Positions 44,286 through 53,702 are shown, counted from the first letter of the stretch. The stretch: 64,000 nucleotides of DNA from Acidobacteriota bacterium (GCA_020853395.1 JADYYY010000003.1:100542-164541), one strand, 5' to 3'. A program made the numbers and translations. The notes: generated from the letters alone by a model not told the origin.

Positions 44286-46685
44286 TTACTTGATCACCAG
44301 ACGGGTTGCCGTGAACTCCACCGGGACGGCCTGGCCGCTCACCGACGTCGCCACGCCCGTGATGGTCATCTCCGAGGCGCCGGACGAGCCCGCCGTGAAC
44401 GAGATGGCCGCGAGCACGCCGTCGTTCGTCGCGCCCGACTGCCCCGGTGGCCGTGCGATGGCGATGTCGATCCGCCCGTTGTCGATGCGCGGGACGAACG
44501 CCGGCGTGACGCCGCCCTGCGCCATGAACGATCCTGGTATGACGGCGGACGCGCGCACCGCCGTCGCGTCGAACATGATCGACAGCGCCACGGACGAGAG
44601 CGGCGGTGCACCCGAGATCGTGACCGCGATCATGTGGGGTCCGCTTCCGGAGAGCAAGGCGCCTTCAGCGGACGGCGGCGTGAGCGTGACTCGCGCGACG
44701 CCCGATGGCGCCGGGGCAGGATTGGCGCCGGCGTTCGGCAAGGCCTCGATCGCGACGACGCCGGGTGCGCGCGCCGCCGCAGCCTGCGGCGGCGGTTCGG
44801 CAGCGGCGGGCGCCGGCGGGCCGTTGCCGGGCTGTGCGGCGGGCGCCTGCGCGGTTGGTGACGGCGCGCCGGGGGCCGCCGGCTCCCCCGCGCCGATCGC
44901 GTCGAGCGAGATCAGCGGCGGCGTGCTCGTGCCGATGTTCTGGCCCGTGCCGACGTAGGCCGGCCGTAGATCGGCGGGCGTCAGCTCGTGCGACCGCACG
45001 ATGTGCGGCGTGATGATCATGATGATGTCGGTCTGGTCGACCTGCTGGTCGCTGCTCCCGAAGAGCGCCCGCAGCAGCGGGATGCGCGCGATCCCGGGGA
45101 ACGACTTCAGCGACTTCCGGTCGTCGTCGCGCAGCAGACCGGCGATGAGGTTCGATTCGCCGTCGCGCAGGCGCAGCGAGCCGGTCGCGCGCCGCCGGAC
45201 AATCGTTGGAAACGACTGCCCCGCGACGATGATGAAGTTGCCGAGACCGCTCTTCTCGAGGAGGAGCGCGTCGAGCACGATCTCGTCCTGATACGTGACG
45301 CGCGGAGTGAACTGCAGGTTGATCCCGACTTCCTGGTAGGTGACCGACGTCACCGGCGTCGTCGCGACGCCGCCGGCTGCGGCGGCCTGGAAGCTCGTCT
45401 GAGGAATCGGGATGCTGTCGCCGAGGCTGAGCTGCATCGGCTCACCGGCGCGGCCCCGGCTCTGCGGTTTCGCCAGCACACGGGTCGTGGAGTTCGACTC
45501 GAGCAGGCGGACGAGCGCCGTCGGCGACGTGAGGTAGAAGTCGGCGGCGCTCGCGCCCCGGCTGATCGTGTTGAGGTTGAACGGCGGCGGCATCACCGGG
45601 AATGCGCCGGCGCTCGACGACGTGTTGGGTGGCGCGACTTCCGGCGAGAACGTGAATCCGAGCGCGTACTGACTCAGGTCGAGACCGAGCTGGCGGATGA
45701 AGCTGCGATCGACTTCGAGGATCTCCGCTTCGACCATCACCTCCGGCCGCGGGCGATCGTTGGCCCGGATGATCTGCTCGACGAGCTGCAGCACGGGCGC
45801 CGTGGCGCGTACGACGATCGTGCTGGCCGACGGGTTCACCGTGATCCGCGGCGCCACGCCCGTGGCGCCGGTCGCAATCTGCTGCTGGAGGATCGGCAGC
45901 AGATCCGTCTGCGGGTTCACGTTCGAGATGTAGAAGGTCTGGAGGTACTGATCCTCGAAGCGCTGCCGGTTCTGCTGCGTATCCTGGTAGACGAAGATGG
46001 TCTGGCTGTTGACGACCTTGAACGTCAGCCCGTTGGACTGCAGTACCTGGGCGAGCACCTCCTCGAGGGAGATCTGACGGACGTCGATCGTGTACGGACG
46101 CGAGACCAGCGCCTCGAAGCCGGGCGCCTGATCGTAGGTGACGTTGACGCCGGTCAGATCCGCCACGACCTTCAGCAGGTCGCGTACGGAGATGTTCGCG
46201 AACCGCAGCTCCGCGATGGGCGCGCGCGGATCCAGCCGTGGAATCGGCGAGCCCTGCGCGGCCTGCTGCCGAAGCGTCTCGATGCGCGGCTGCGGGCGCG
46301 CCGACTCGCTCAGATCGCGCAGGCGGCGCTCGAGCTCCACGGCTTTCGTGCCGGCCACCGTGCTGGCCGGATCGAGATCCGCCGCGAGCCGATACTCGGC
46401 CAGCGCGCCGGCGATCTGATCCTGCCGCTCGAGATCTCGCGCGCGCCTCACGTGCTCGACGGCCGCGAGCCGCGTGGTCCGCTCGAGCTGGATGCGCAGA
46501 TCCACGCGCCCCGGCTCGGCGGCGAGCGCCTGCCGGTAGTAGGCAACCGCCGCGTCGAGGTCGCCCCGGCGGACGGCGCGCTCGGCGTTGCGCATCGCAC
46601 CGCCCGTCGCACACGCCGCGACGAGCACGGCGGCCAACGTGGTGACGAGCGCCGTTCCTCTTCCTCGTCCTGCTCGCTTGTTCAC
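44286..46685 (-). CDS. gspD: Type II secretion secretin with N-terminal TPR and C-terminal cohesin domain
   Basis: 799 residues. Lipobox VAAC (Cys about 25) suggests an outer-membrane lipoprotein. TPR-like helices (about 30-125) precede N0/N1 domains (about 155-330, with RFANISVRDLLKVVADLTGVN) and the secretin core (about 330-605), ending FPGIARIPLLRALFG and DIIMIITPHIVRS. A Pro/Ala linker (about 615-660) leads to a cohesin-like domain (about 660-799: VTISGAPPLSSVALSIMFD, then DGVLAAISFTAG). Cohesin binds dockerin in cellulosomes; here it would face outward or the periplasm. GTG start. Secretin assignment firm; cohesin fold is from pattern. Confidence 0.88.
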   Translation of the reverse strand: MNKRAGRGRGTALVTTLAAVLVAACATGGAMRNAERAVRRGDLDAAVAYYRQALAAEPGRVDLRIQLERTTRLAAVEHVRRARDLERQDQIAGALAEYRLAADLDPASTVAGTKAVELERRLRDLSESARPQPRIETLRQQAAQGSPIPRLDPRAPIAELRFANISVRDLLKVVADLTGVNVTYDQAPGFEALVSRPYTIDVRQISLEEVLAQVLQSNGLTFKVVNSQTIFVYQDTQQNRQRFEDQYLQTFYISNVNPQTDLLPILQQQIATGATGVAPRITVNPSASTIVVRATAPVLQLVEQIIRANDRPRPEVMVEAEILEVDRSFIRQLGLDLSQYALGFTFSPEVAPPNTSSSAGAFPVMPPPFNLNTISRGASAADFYLTSPTALVRLLESNSTTRVLAKPQSRGRAGEPMQLSLGDSIPIPQTSFQAAAAGGVATTPVTSVTYQEVGINLQFTPRVTYQDEIVLDALLLEKSGLGNFIIVAGQSFPTIVRRRATGSLRLRDGESNLIAGLLRDDDRKSLKSFPGIARIPLLRALFGSSDQQVDQTDIIMIITPHIVRSHELTPADLRPAYVGTGQNIGTSTPPLISLDAIGAGEPAAPGAPSPTAQAPAAQPGNGPPAPAAAEPPPQAAAARAPGVVAIEALPNAGANPAPAPSGVARVTLTPPSAEGALLSGSGPHMIAVTISGAPPLSSVALSIMFDATAVRASAVIPGSFMAQGGVTPAFVPRIDNGRIDIAIARPPGQSGATNDGVLAAISFTAGSSGASEMTITGVATSVSGQAVPVEFTATRLVIK

Positions 46686-46718
46686 GGGACACGTTCCTCG
46701 GGCTGAGTCATATCCGGG

Positions 46719-47321
46719 CTATCCGCCCCCCAGCGAAATGGTGCGCCGGCCGGTGCCGTCGATGTACGACAGTGTGACCGACCGCGAACCGACGCTCACG
46801 ATACGGTATCGGCCATCGAGCACGTCGCCCTCGAAGGCCCGAAAGGATGCGCCCGTATCCGGATCGCGCAGCGTGACCATCGTGCGGCCGCCGCCGGGCA
46901 ACACGAGCATGCCGGTCAGCACGAGCCGAATCGGCGGTGGCCCGGCGGGCTCGGCCGGAAGGCGCGTCGCAGGCGCGGCCGGCGGGGGCAGGACGGCGTC
47001 GACGCGCGGCGGAGGCGGCGTTGGCCGCAATCCGAACGCGAAGGGATTTCGCCCGACGTCGACCCGTTCCGGCGCCGATTCCAGCTCGGTCAGTTTCAAC
47101 GGCGCCGGAAGCGCATCCGCGCGCGCATCCGCGCGAGTGCGGGAAGCAACAGCAGGAACCGCGACCGCACCCGCGGGTTTTGACGCGACGGCCGGCGAGC
47201 TGGTCGGCACGTCGGTCGAGGGCCACCTCCACCACAAGACGGCGCCGAGCAGCAGCACCGTGAGCGCGAGCGCGCCGATCTGCCGGCGCCGTTCCGGACC
47301 TGGCGGTGGCAGCAGCTTCAT
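46719..47321 (-). CDS. PilP/GspC-like secretion pilot protein
   Basis: 200 residues. A cytoplasmic N-terminus, one membrane helix (about 15-32), a Pro/Ala linker, and a beta domain (about 120-200) with IRLVLTGMLVLPGGGRTMVTL and GDVLDGRYRIVSVGSRSVTL, the PilP/GspC homology-region pattern that contacts the secretin. The segment RNPFAFG is typical of the region just before it. ATG at 47321 overlaps the pilO stop (ATGA). Confidence 0.75.
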   Translation of the reverse strand: MKLLPPPGPERRRQIGALALTVLLLGAVLWWRWPSTDVPTSSPAVASKPAGAVAVPAVASRTRADARADALPAPLKLTELESAPERVDVGRNPFAFGLRPTPPPPRVDAVLPPPAAPATRLPAEPAGPPPIRLVLTGMLVLPGGGRTMVTLRDPDTGASFRAFEGDVLDGRYRIVSVGSRSVTLSYIDGTGRRTISLGGG

Positions 47322-47899
47322 GAGCCTGGTGTCGTCGGGAAGTAGGTGGAGACGATCAGCGACACTTCGAGACGACCGGCCGCCCCCGGCTGTTCGCTCT
47401 GGTCCGCGAGCTCGACGCGCTCGACGATGATGAACTCCTCGGCGTTCTCGACGTCGTACAGGAACCGACGGATGCTCGGATACGTGCCCTCGAGCGTGAT
47501 GCGCGCCGAGGTGCGCGACAGCGCCGTGTCGCGCACCTCGTTCCATTCGAAGTGCGATCCCTTGAACTGGAGCCCCGCCTGGCGTGCGGCCTGCGCAAGC
47601 CAGAGATTGGTCGTGGTCTCGGCCGCCTGGAAGCTCGACGGCAGCACCTTCGTGTAGAACGTGCGCAGCTCTTCGTCCGCGCGGAGCCTGCTGGCCTTCG
47701 CTTGGGCGGCCTGATGATCCAGCCGACGGGCGTCGGCGAGCGCGCGCATCGCCTCGATCGACCGCGCTTCCGTCGCAGCGATCGCGGAGCGAAGCGGCAG
47801 CACGGCCGCCACCAGCACGGCGACGTTCACGAGCAGCCCGAGTGCGAGCGGCACCAGCACCCGTTTGCGTTCCTGCACGATGCGCGCCCAGAGCGTCAC
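47318..47899 (-). CDS. pilO: PilO/GspM-like inner-membrane secretion protein
   Basis: 193 residues. Short cytoplasmic N-terminus, one membrane helix (about 14-36), a periplasmic coiled coil (about 40-85) and a ferredoxin-like domain (about 95-190, ARITLEGTYPSIRRFLYDVEN is the PilO hallmark). It pairs with the PilN-like protein on the PilM-PilN-PilO platform. Overlaps both neighbours by 4 bp. Confidence 0.82.
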   Translation of the reverse strand: MTLWARIVQERKRVLVPLALGLLVNVAVLVAAVLPLRSAIAATEARSIEAMRALADARRLDHQAAQAKASRLRADEELRTFYTKVLPSSFQAAETTTNLWLAQAARQAGLQFKGSHFEWNEVRDTALSRTSARITLEGTYPSIRRFLYDVENAEEFIIVERVELADQSEQPGAAGRLEVSLIVSTYFPTTPGS

Positions 47900-48489
47900 C
47901 GGCCGCTCCCCTGCGCGGCCGACTCGCCCCGAGGCCCGCGCGCTGGGTCGTACGCCGCTGCGACCGTAGCGCCCATCGTGCCGTCGTCGTTCGCGCGCTG
48001 GTCGATGGCCGCGACCTCGCGAAACGAGCCGGTCTCCCGCAGCGCGTCGACGAAGGCACCGAGATCGGCGAGATCACGCGCGACCACCGTCATCGTCACG
48101 CGGAACACGCCCTGTTCGACGCGCGGTGAGACCTCGACGAGCCGGACATCGACCGGCAGGGTGCGCTCGAGCAGCCCGAAGAACGCCGTCCACGAGAACG
48201 TCCGTTGATCGATGAGATCGTTGGCCAGGCTGGTGGCGGCGGCGAGGGTCGACAACACCGCGCGATCCGCATCGCGTTCGGCGGGAATCGCCGTCTCTCT
48301 GATCCGCGCCGCCGAGGTGAGATCCCGATCGACGAGCTGCTGCACGCGCTGCCGCTCGCCGGCGAGCCGCACCAGCTCGGTGGCGTTGAACGCCGTCAGC
48401 GCGAGGACCACCACCGCGACGAGCCCGATCGCCAGCGTCACGGCGCGCTCGTTGTAGAACGGCCGGGTCGAAAGGTTGCCGCGCAGCAT
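47896..48489 (-). CDS. pilN: PilN-like inner-membrane secretion protein
   Basis: 197 residues from the ATG at 48489. The N-terminal peptide MLRGNLSTRPFYNERA is a PilN-type NL(S/A)xRPF motif that binds PilM. One membrane helix follows (about 18-37), then a coiled coil and a ferredoxin-like periplasmic domain. It lies 4 bp after pilM. Confidence 0.82.
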   Translation of the reverse strand: MLRGNLSTRPFYNERAVTLAIGLVAVVVLALTAFNATELVRLAGERQRVQQLVDRDLTSAARIRETAIPAERDADRAVLSTLAAATSLANDLIDQRTFSWTAFFGLLERTLPVDVRLVEVSPRVEQGVFRVTMTVVARDLADLGAFVDALRETGSFREVAAIDQRANDDGTMGATVAAAYDPARGPRGESAAQGSGR

Positions 48490-48493
48490 GCGA

Positions 48494-49444
48494 TCAGGCC
48501 GCCTTCCGGTCGCGGAGCAGCATGCCCGCCGGGGCGGCCAGCGCATCGAGCACGTCGGACGACACGGCGCCATGGTCCGGCAGGGCGATGGCGGGACGGA
48601 CGTCGACGATCTGGGCGTCCACGCCGAGCCGCCGGCTGATCTCGTCGCGCACCTCGGGGCGAAGGCCGTCGCCCGCCACCCAGACGCGCGCGAACCGGCC
48701 CCCGCCGAGCCGGTCTTCGTGGTACATCGCCGTCTGGTGCACGAGCGCGCCGAGCGGCTCGTCCTCGACGGCGGTGCGATGACGGTAGAACATCAGCTCG
48801 CCGCCCCTGAGGATCGCGAGCGTGGTCGCCTCCGTCGATGCATGGACGAGCAGCGAGTCGGTTCCGGCGGATCCCGACGACGCGATCGCCGCGTTCATGA
48901 CGTTGAAGCTCGCGAGATCGACGGTCCCGGCATGGATGCCGAGGCTCGAAGTCACGGCTTCGTACTCCATGATGACGTCGCGCCGCGCCACGACGGCTGC
49001 GATCGTCGTCGCCTCCACTCCACGGCTCGCCGTGAAGCAAGTCACCTGCGCCTGATCGAGCGGGAACGGCGTGGTCTTGCGGAGCTGCCAGCGGACGATT
49101 CGATCGAGATCCGACGCGCGAGCCGGAATCGTCGCCAGCGGAAGCAGCGACACGCGCGCCACGCTGTCGGGCACGATCAAGGCGGCGCGCTTCGTGCCGC
49201 CGAGACCGCCGCGCTGCAGGGCGCGGCCGACGGCCGTCGCGACGACGTCGCGTCCAGGAAGGTTCGGTCCGGTCAGCGCCGGCGTGACGACGCCTTCGGG
49301 CAGCGCTTCGATCGCCAGGCCACGGATGGCGAGCGTGCCGCCGGACTCGGCGACCGAGGCGACCGTCACGCGGCGGCTCGCGATCTCGATCGCGACCGGT
49401 GGCGGCGGAGCGGCCAGCCAGGAAGTCTTCACCGGAGCGGTCAT
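48494..49444 (-). CDS. pilM: PilM/GspL-like actin-fold platform protein
   Basis: 316 residues from ATG 49444. The actin-like (ASKHA) fold is suggested by VAIEIASRRVTVASV at the start, the RIVRWQLRKTTPFPLDQA segment typical of PilM, and LVHASTEATTLAIL as the second phosphate loop. It is cytoplasmic, joining the ATPase to PilN. It overlaps gspE by 4 bp (ATGA). Confidence 0.82.
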   Translation of the reverse strand: MTAPVKTSWLAAPPPPVAIEIASRRVTVASVAESGGTLAIRGLAIEALPEGVVTPALTGPNLPGRDVVATAVGRALQRGGLGGTKRAALIVPDSVARVSLLPLATIPARASDLDRIVRWQLRKTTPFPLDQAQVTCFTASRGVEATTIAAVVARRDVIMEYEAVTSSLGIHAGTVDLASFNVMNAAIASSGSAGTDSLLVHASTEATTLAILRGGELMFYRHRTAVEDEPLGALVHQTAMYHEDRLGGGRFARVWVAGDGLRPEVRDEISRRLGVDAQIVDVRPAIALPDHGAVSSDVLDALAAPAGMLLRDRKAA

Positions 49445-51081
49445 TCGACGAACGTCACTTTGTTGATCTCGCGCAGAGTCGTCACGCCGTCGAACACTCG
49501 ACGGACCGCGCACTCCCGGAGGAACGTCATACCCTCCTCGCGGGCGGCTCGCTTGATTTCGGAGGTCGGGCGGCGGTCGAGAATCATGTCACGGATGCGA
49601 TCCGTCAGATCCATCAGCTCACAGATCGCCGTTCGTCCGCGGAAGCCGGTGCCACCGCACTCGATGCAGCCGGTGCCTTCGTAGAACGTCTGCGCCCGCG
49701 CCACGGGGGGATCGATGGCCGACTCGGCGAGCAGCTCCGGCGAGACGTCGACCGGCTGACGGCAATGGCTGCAGATGCGGCGGACCAGCCGCTGCGCGAG
49801 CACGCAGTTGAGCGCCGACACGAATTGATACGCCTCGACGCCCATGTTCAGGAAGCGGCCGAGGACGTCGATCACGTTGTTGGCGTGCACGGTCGTGAAG
49901 ACCAGATGGCCCGTCAGCGCCGACTGGATCGCGATCTGCGCCGTCTCGGGATCGCGGATCTCGCCGACCATGATCTTGTCGGGATCGTGCCGCAGAATCG
50001 ATCGCAGCCCCCGCGCGAACGTCAGGCCCTTCTTCTCGTTGATCGGAATCTGCGTGATGCCTCGAAGCTGGTACTCGACCGGATCCTCGATGGTGATGAT
50101 CTTGTCTTCGACCGTCTTGATCTCCGACAGGGCCGCATACAGGGTGGTCGTCTTGCCGCTGCCGGTCGGGCCCGTGACGAGCACCATCCCGTAGGGTTCG
50201 CGGATGTACTTGCGGAACCGGCGGATCTCCTCGGACGGGAAGCCCAGGATGTCGAGGCGCAGCTCGCTGAACTGCTCGCTCATCGACTCCTTGTCGAGGA
50301 TCCGGATCACGGCGTCCTCGCCGTGCACGCTCGGCATGATCGACACGCGAAAGTCGATCGTCTTTCCCTTGACGCGCAGCTTGAACCGGCCGTCCTGCGG
50401 GACCCGCTTCTCGGCGATGTCGAGCTCGGCCATTACCTTGATGCGCGAGATGATGGTCGAATGGTGGCGCTTGTCGATCGACTTCGCCGCCGGTTGCAGC
50501 ACGCCGTCGATGCGGTACTTGACGACGACGGCCTCGTCCTGCGTTTCGATGTGGATGTCGGATGCGCGGCGCTGCAGCGCCGTGAAGATCAGCGAGTCCA
50601 CCAGCCGGATGACCGGACTGGCGTCGGACGTGAGCCGTTCGACCGTCAGGTTGTCCTGGCCGTCCTCGTCGCCCCGCAGAATCTGGATCTGGAAGCCTTC
50701 GGTGGCCTCCTCCAGCACCCGCTGCGAGCTCTCGCTCTTCTTGAGGATGGCCTGGATCGCCGATGGCGTGCCGACGCAGACCCGGATCGCCACGCCGAGC
50801 TGGACGCCGACCTCGTCGATGGTCTGGAGATCGCGCGGATCGGAGACGACGATCCGCAGCGTCCGGCCGTCGCGCCGGTACGGCACGAAGCCGTAGCGCA
50901 GCATGAGATCCGCCGGGATGCTCCGAAAGAGCGCGTGATCGATGTGGAACTGATCGAGGTCCACGAACTCCAGCTCGTACCGCTCTGCCAGCCGCCGGGC
51001 GGTGACTTCTTCGGCGACCGGGTCGGGTGCAGGCGCCGGCGGCGAGGCGATCGGCTCGGGAAGCGCAGTCGGATCGGCCAT
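49441..51081 (-). CDS. gspE: Type II secretion / pilus assembly ATPase GspE
   Basis: 546 residues. N-terminal MshEN domain (about 25-140), RecA-type domain with Walker A GPTGSGKT (304-311), Asp box ITIEDPVEYQ, Walker B IMVGEIRDPET and His box VFTTVHANN. A tetracysteine zinc site uses Cys437, Cys440, Cys472 and Cys475. It powers pseudopilus assembly. GspE/PilB cannot be separated by sequence alone; the locus suggests secretion. Confidence 0.93.
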   Translation of the reverse strand: MADPTALPEPIASPPAPAPDPVAEEVTARRLAERYELEFVDLDQFHIDHALFRSIPADLMLRYGFVPYRRDGRTLRIVVSDPRDLQTIDEVGVQLGVAIRVCVGTPSAIQAILKKSESSQRVLEEATEGFQIQILRGDEDGQDNLTVERLTSDASPVIRLVDSLIFTALQRRASDIHIETQDEAVVVKYRIDGVLQPAAKSIDKRHHSTIISRIKVMAELDIAEKRVPQDGRFKLRVKGKTIDFRVSIMPSVHGEDAVIRILDKESMSEQFSELRLDILGFPSEEIRRFRKYIREPYGMVLVTGPTGSGKTTTLYAALSEIKTVEDKIITIEDPVEYQLRGITQIPINEKKGLTFARGLRSILRHDPDKIMVGEIRDPETAQIAIQSALTGHLVFTTVHANNVIDVLGRFLNMGVEAYQFVSALNCVLAQRLVRRICSHCRQPVDVSPELLAESAIDPPVARAQTFYEGTGCIECGGTGFRGRTAICELMDLTDRIRDMILDRRPTSEIKRAAREEGMTFLRECAVRRVFDGVTTLREINKVTFVE

Positions 51082-51083
51082 GG

Positions 51084-52301
51084 TCAGGTGGTCAGCGAGG
51101 ACAGCCGGAAGAGCGGCATGTAGAGCGACAGCAGCAGGCCGGCAATCACCGCACCCATGACGATGAGCAGGACCGGCTGGATCAGATTGGAGAAGCGGGT
51201 CAGGCTCGTCTGGTTCTCCTCATCGTAGAAGTCCGCGACGCTGTTCAGCATCTCGGCCATCGACCCGGTCGACTCGCCCACTTCCACCATCTCGACCGCG
51301 ACGTCCGGGAACACGCCACGATCGCTCAGCGCGGCCGACAACCCGCGCCCCTCCCGCACTTCGCGCGCGACGAGATCGAGGTGCTCCGCGATCGAGAGGT
51401 TCCCGGTGGCCGAGGCGGCGATGTCGATGGCCTGGACGAGCGGGATGCCGCCCGAGAGCAGCGTGGCGAGCGTGCGCGCGAGCTGCGCCGTCGCGAACCG
51501 TCGCGCGAGCGGACCGAAGTACGGGATCCGCAACAACGCGGCGTGCAGGCGCCGCCGCTGCGCCGGCTGACGCAGCACGACGACGGCGGCAGCGACGAAG
51601 GCCGCGACCGCGATCGCGATGAGCCCTCCGCTCGCGACCACGTTCATGGACAACGCGACGACGATCCGCGTGGACAACGGGAGATCGGCGTTGGCGTATT
51701 GCGCGTAGAACGCGGCGAATTCCGGGACGACCTTGAAGACGATCAGCCCGACCACGGCGATCGAGAGCAGGACGAGGATGACCGGGTAGATCAGCGCGGA
51801 CACGACTTGCGACCGCGCCGCGTTCAACACCTTCGCGTGCTGGACGTAGCGCCGCAGCACCTGCTCCAGGCTGCCGCTCTTCTCGCCCGCCATGAGCGAG
51901 GCGGTGTAGACGCCCGGGAACAACTGCTGCACTTCGAATGCGTCCGACAGCGACGTGCCCGATCGCACGCGCTCGTGTACGTCGTCGAGCGCGGCGCGCA
52001 GCGTGGCGTTGGGCACGCGCTTGCGCAGGATGTCCATGGATTGCACGAGCGGCAGGCCCGCCTTCAGCAGCGTCGCCAGTTCCTGGTTGAACACCAGAAA
52101 GTCGGCAGTCGGAACCTTGCGGCGCTTGGGCAGCGGCAGGTTGAACCGTGCAGGCAAGGCAGCCCGTGCGGCGGAACGGGCGGAGAGGAGAAACAGACCG
52201 CGTTCCTCGAGGTCGACCCTCAGCCGTGCTTCGCTCTCCGCCACGTACGTGGCTTCGGTGATCTGGCCGGTGGCCGTCGCCACTCTGCAGCGGAACTCCA
52301 C
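51084..52301 (-). CDS. gspF: Type II secretion inner-membrane platform protein GspF
   Basis: 405 residues. Two copies of the T2SSF domain (about 70-195 and 270-395), each followed by membrane helices, three in all (about 170-195, 220-245, 375-395). Motifs FNQELATLLKAGLPLVQSMDIL and LARTLATLLSGGIPLVQAIDI are the repeat pair. First gene of the minus-strand secretion operon, and gspE follows after 2 bp. Upstream an extended -10-like TGGTATCCT lies near 52352-52360 on the minus strand. Confidence 0.93.
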   Translation of the reverse strand: MEFRCRVATATGQITEATYVAESEARLRVDLEERGLFLLSARSAARAALPARFNLPLPKRRKVPTADFLVFNQELATLLKAGLPLVQSMDILRKRVPNATLRAALDDVHERVRSGTSLSDAFEVQQLFPGVYTASLMAGEKSGSLEQVLRRYVQHAKVLNAARSQVVSALIYPVILVLLSIAVVGLIVFKVVPEFAAFYAQYANADLPLSTRIVVALSMNVVASGGLIAIAVAAFVAAAVVVLRQPAQRRRLHAALLRIPYFGPLARRFATAQLARTLATLLSGGIPLVQAIDIAASATGNLSIAEHLDLVAREVREGRGLSAALSDRGVFPDVAVEMVEVGESTGSMAEMLNSVADFYDEENQTSLTRFSNLIQPVLLIVMGAVIAGLLLSLYMPLFRLSSLTT

Positions 52302-52439
52302 GCGAAGAATGCGCCTCCCGTGCCCGCCGGGCTGGCTGCGGGTCGTTCAAGGATACCAGCCCCGGCTCAGGTCCTTTAGACCATCGGAGCGACCGGTTGG
52401 CCGCCGTCTCCTTCGTGAAAGGACGGTTCTCGGAGCGGT

Positions 52440-53330
52440 TTACTTGGGCTCGACGAAAAAGTGGTAGACGCGGATGCCGAGCTCGCGCGTGTCGCGTCCG
52501 CCGGACGGCAGCTTGGCGGGCACGAACGCCTTGTCGATGTCGAGGCGGAAATCCACCATGTCGGCAGTGCCGAGCTGTGCGGCGGCCACCGGCACCCGGA
52601 CGATCGCCGGAGAGGTCGCGGCGGCGGGAAACGTCTGCACGGTCTGATCGTCCACCTTGAGCGCGACCTGTTGCGGCGCCTCGGGGAAGAGGTCCGGACG
52701 GGCGTCGTACTCGATGTACACCGTCACGTCGGTCTTCGGATTGCGGGCCGACACGACCGCCGACTTCTGCGACCACTTCCAGGACAGCGCCGGGTTGTCC
52801 TGCGCGTACTCGTCAGGATGCCAGCCGTTCTTGAAGATGAGGAACACGTTCTCCGACTGGTTCTGGAATTGAAGCGTCGCCACCTTGTACGAGCGGGCGG
52901 ACGACTCGTTGTCGGCGGCGTTCGGGCCCATCAGCGGGAGCCGCTCGTCGTCCTTGTACAACCCGATCTCGACGGTCGCGTCGCCGACATACGCCACGAG
53001 CGGGACGAAGCGGGTGCGCGTGTACTCGATCTTCTGCCCGGGCTTCCACTGGGACGTGGGGATCGGCGGATCGTGATCGTCCTGCCAGAGCGGCTGGCCG
53101 TCCGGGTTCTTCACCTGGACGAAGACGCGATAGTCGCCCGGAATGGAGCCGTTCGGTGCGACGTCGAACCGGTACGTCAGGTCGATCGGACTGCCGAGCG
53201 GCAGCCGCGTGCGATTCGCGGTGAGCGAGACCGTGGCGACCGGAGGGGCTGGCGTACCGCGTGAGCAGGCCGCCGCGAGCGCGGCGACGATCACGAGGAG
53301 CGCCGCTGCAGGCGTCGTGCGCGTCATCAC
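52440..53330 (-). CDS. Lipoprotein of unknown function
   Basis: 296 residues. Lipobox LAAAC (lipid Cys about 22). The rest is beta-rich: an Ig-like or similar N-terminal unit (about 30-130: PLGSPIDLTYRFDVAPNG), and two further segments ending FRLDIDKAFVP and GIRVYHFFVEPK. No enzyme motif seen. Starts GTG at 53330, with ATG one codon later. It has its own divergent promoter, shared with the microcompartment gene at 53406. Its function is unknown. Confidence 0.75.
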   Translation of the reverse strand: MMTRTTPAAALLVIVAALAAACSRGTPAPPVATVSLTANRTRLPLGSPIDLTYRFDVAPNGSIPGDYRVFVQVKNPDGQPLWQDDHDPPIPTSQWKPGQKIEYTRTRFVPLVAYVGDATVEIGLYKDDERLPLMGPNAADNESSARSYKVATLQFQNQSENVFLIFKNGWHPDEYAQDNPALSWKWSQKSAVVSARNPKTDVTVYIEYDARPDLFPEAPQQVALKVDDQTVQTFPAAATSPAIVRVPVAAAQLGTADMVDFRLDIDKAFVPAKLPSGGRDTRELGIRVYHFFVEPK

Positions 53331-53338
53331 GGCCCTGC

Positions 53339-53367
53339 ATCCTACTGTATTGCTGCATGCGCTTCAA
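53339..53367 (-). promoter_or_regulatory. Sigma-70-like promoter for the lipoprotein gene
   Basis: On the minus strand TTGAAG (53367-53362), 17 bp, TAGGAT (53344-53339). Four of six matches in each box. The -10 begins only nine bases before the GTG, so transcription would start around the start codon; either the lipoprotein uses a later start or this is a chance match. Confidence 0.3.
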
Positions 53368-53378
53368 TATGCTAGCCT
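53350..53378 (+). promoter_or_regulatory. Possible sigma-70 promoter for the microcompartment genes
   Basis: TTGCTG (53350-53355), 17 bp, TAGCCT (53373-53378), each box three of six. Spacing is right and it precedes the ATG at 53406 by 27 bases. It overlaps the opposite-strand promoter candidate, so the two genes may exclude each other. Confidence 0.25.
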
Positions 53379-53405
53379 TGCGGCGCTTTTCGACACGATC
53401 TCCGC

Positions 53406-53693
53406 ATGACAGCAGACGCCCTCGGCATGGTGGAAACGCGCGGCCTCATCGGTGCCATCGAAGCCGCCGATGCGATGGTCAAGACCGCCAACGTCACGCT
53501 CGTCGCCAAGGAGTACATCGGCGCCGGCCTGGTCACGGTGCTCGCGCGCGGTGACGTCGGCGCGATCAAGGCCGCGACCGATGCGGGTGCCGCGGCCGCG
53601 CGGCGCGTCGGCGAGCTGGTGTCCGTGCACGTCATTCCCCGGCCACATGCCGAGGTCGAACGCGTGCTGCCTCGCGCGGGCCAGAAGGCCTGA
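53406..53693 (+). CDS. Bacterial microcompartment hexameric shell protein (BMC-H)
   Basis: 95 residues, one BMC domain of normal size. [20 protein letters not shown] is the classic start, followed by [25 protein letters not shown] and [11 protein letters not shown]. Such proteins form hexagonal tiles with a central pore through which substrates pass. It is 9 bp before an acylating aldehyde dehydrogenase gene, the enzyme that handles the aldehyde inside such shells. No BMC-P (vertex) or BMC-T gene is in the window, so a closed shell would need genes elsewhere. Confidence 0.93.
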   Translation: MTADALGMVETRGLIGAIEAADAMVKTANVTLVAKEYIGAGLVTVLARGDVGAIKAATDAGAAAARRVGELVSVHVIPRPHAEVERVLPRAGQKA

Positions 53694-53702
53694 GGCACGC
53701 CG

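Noticed and set aside
52301..52440. Sigma-54 promoter in front of gspF, given rpoN in the window
   Set aside because: A GG-N10-GC pair with proper spacing was not seen; only an extended -10-like TGGTATCCT is present.
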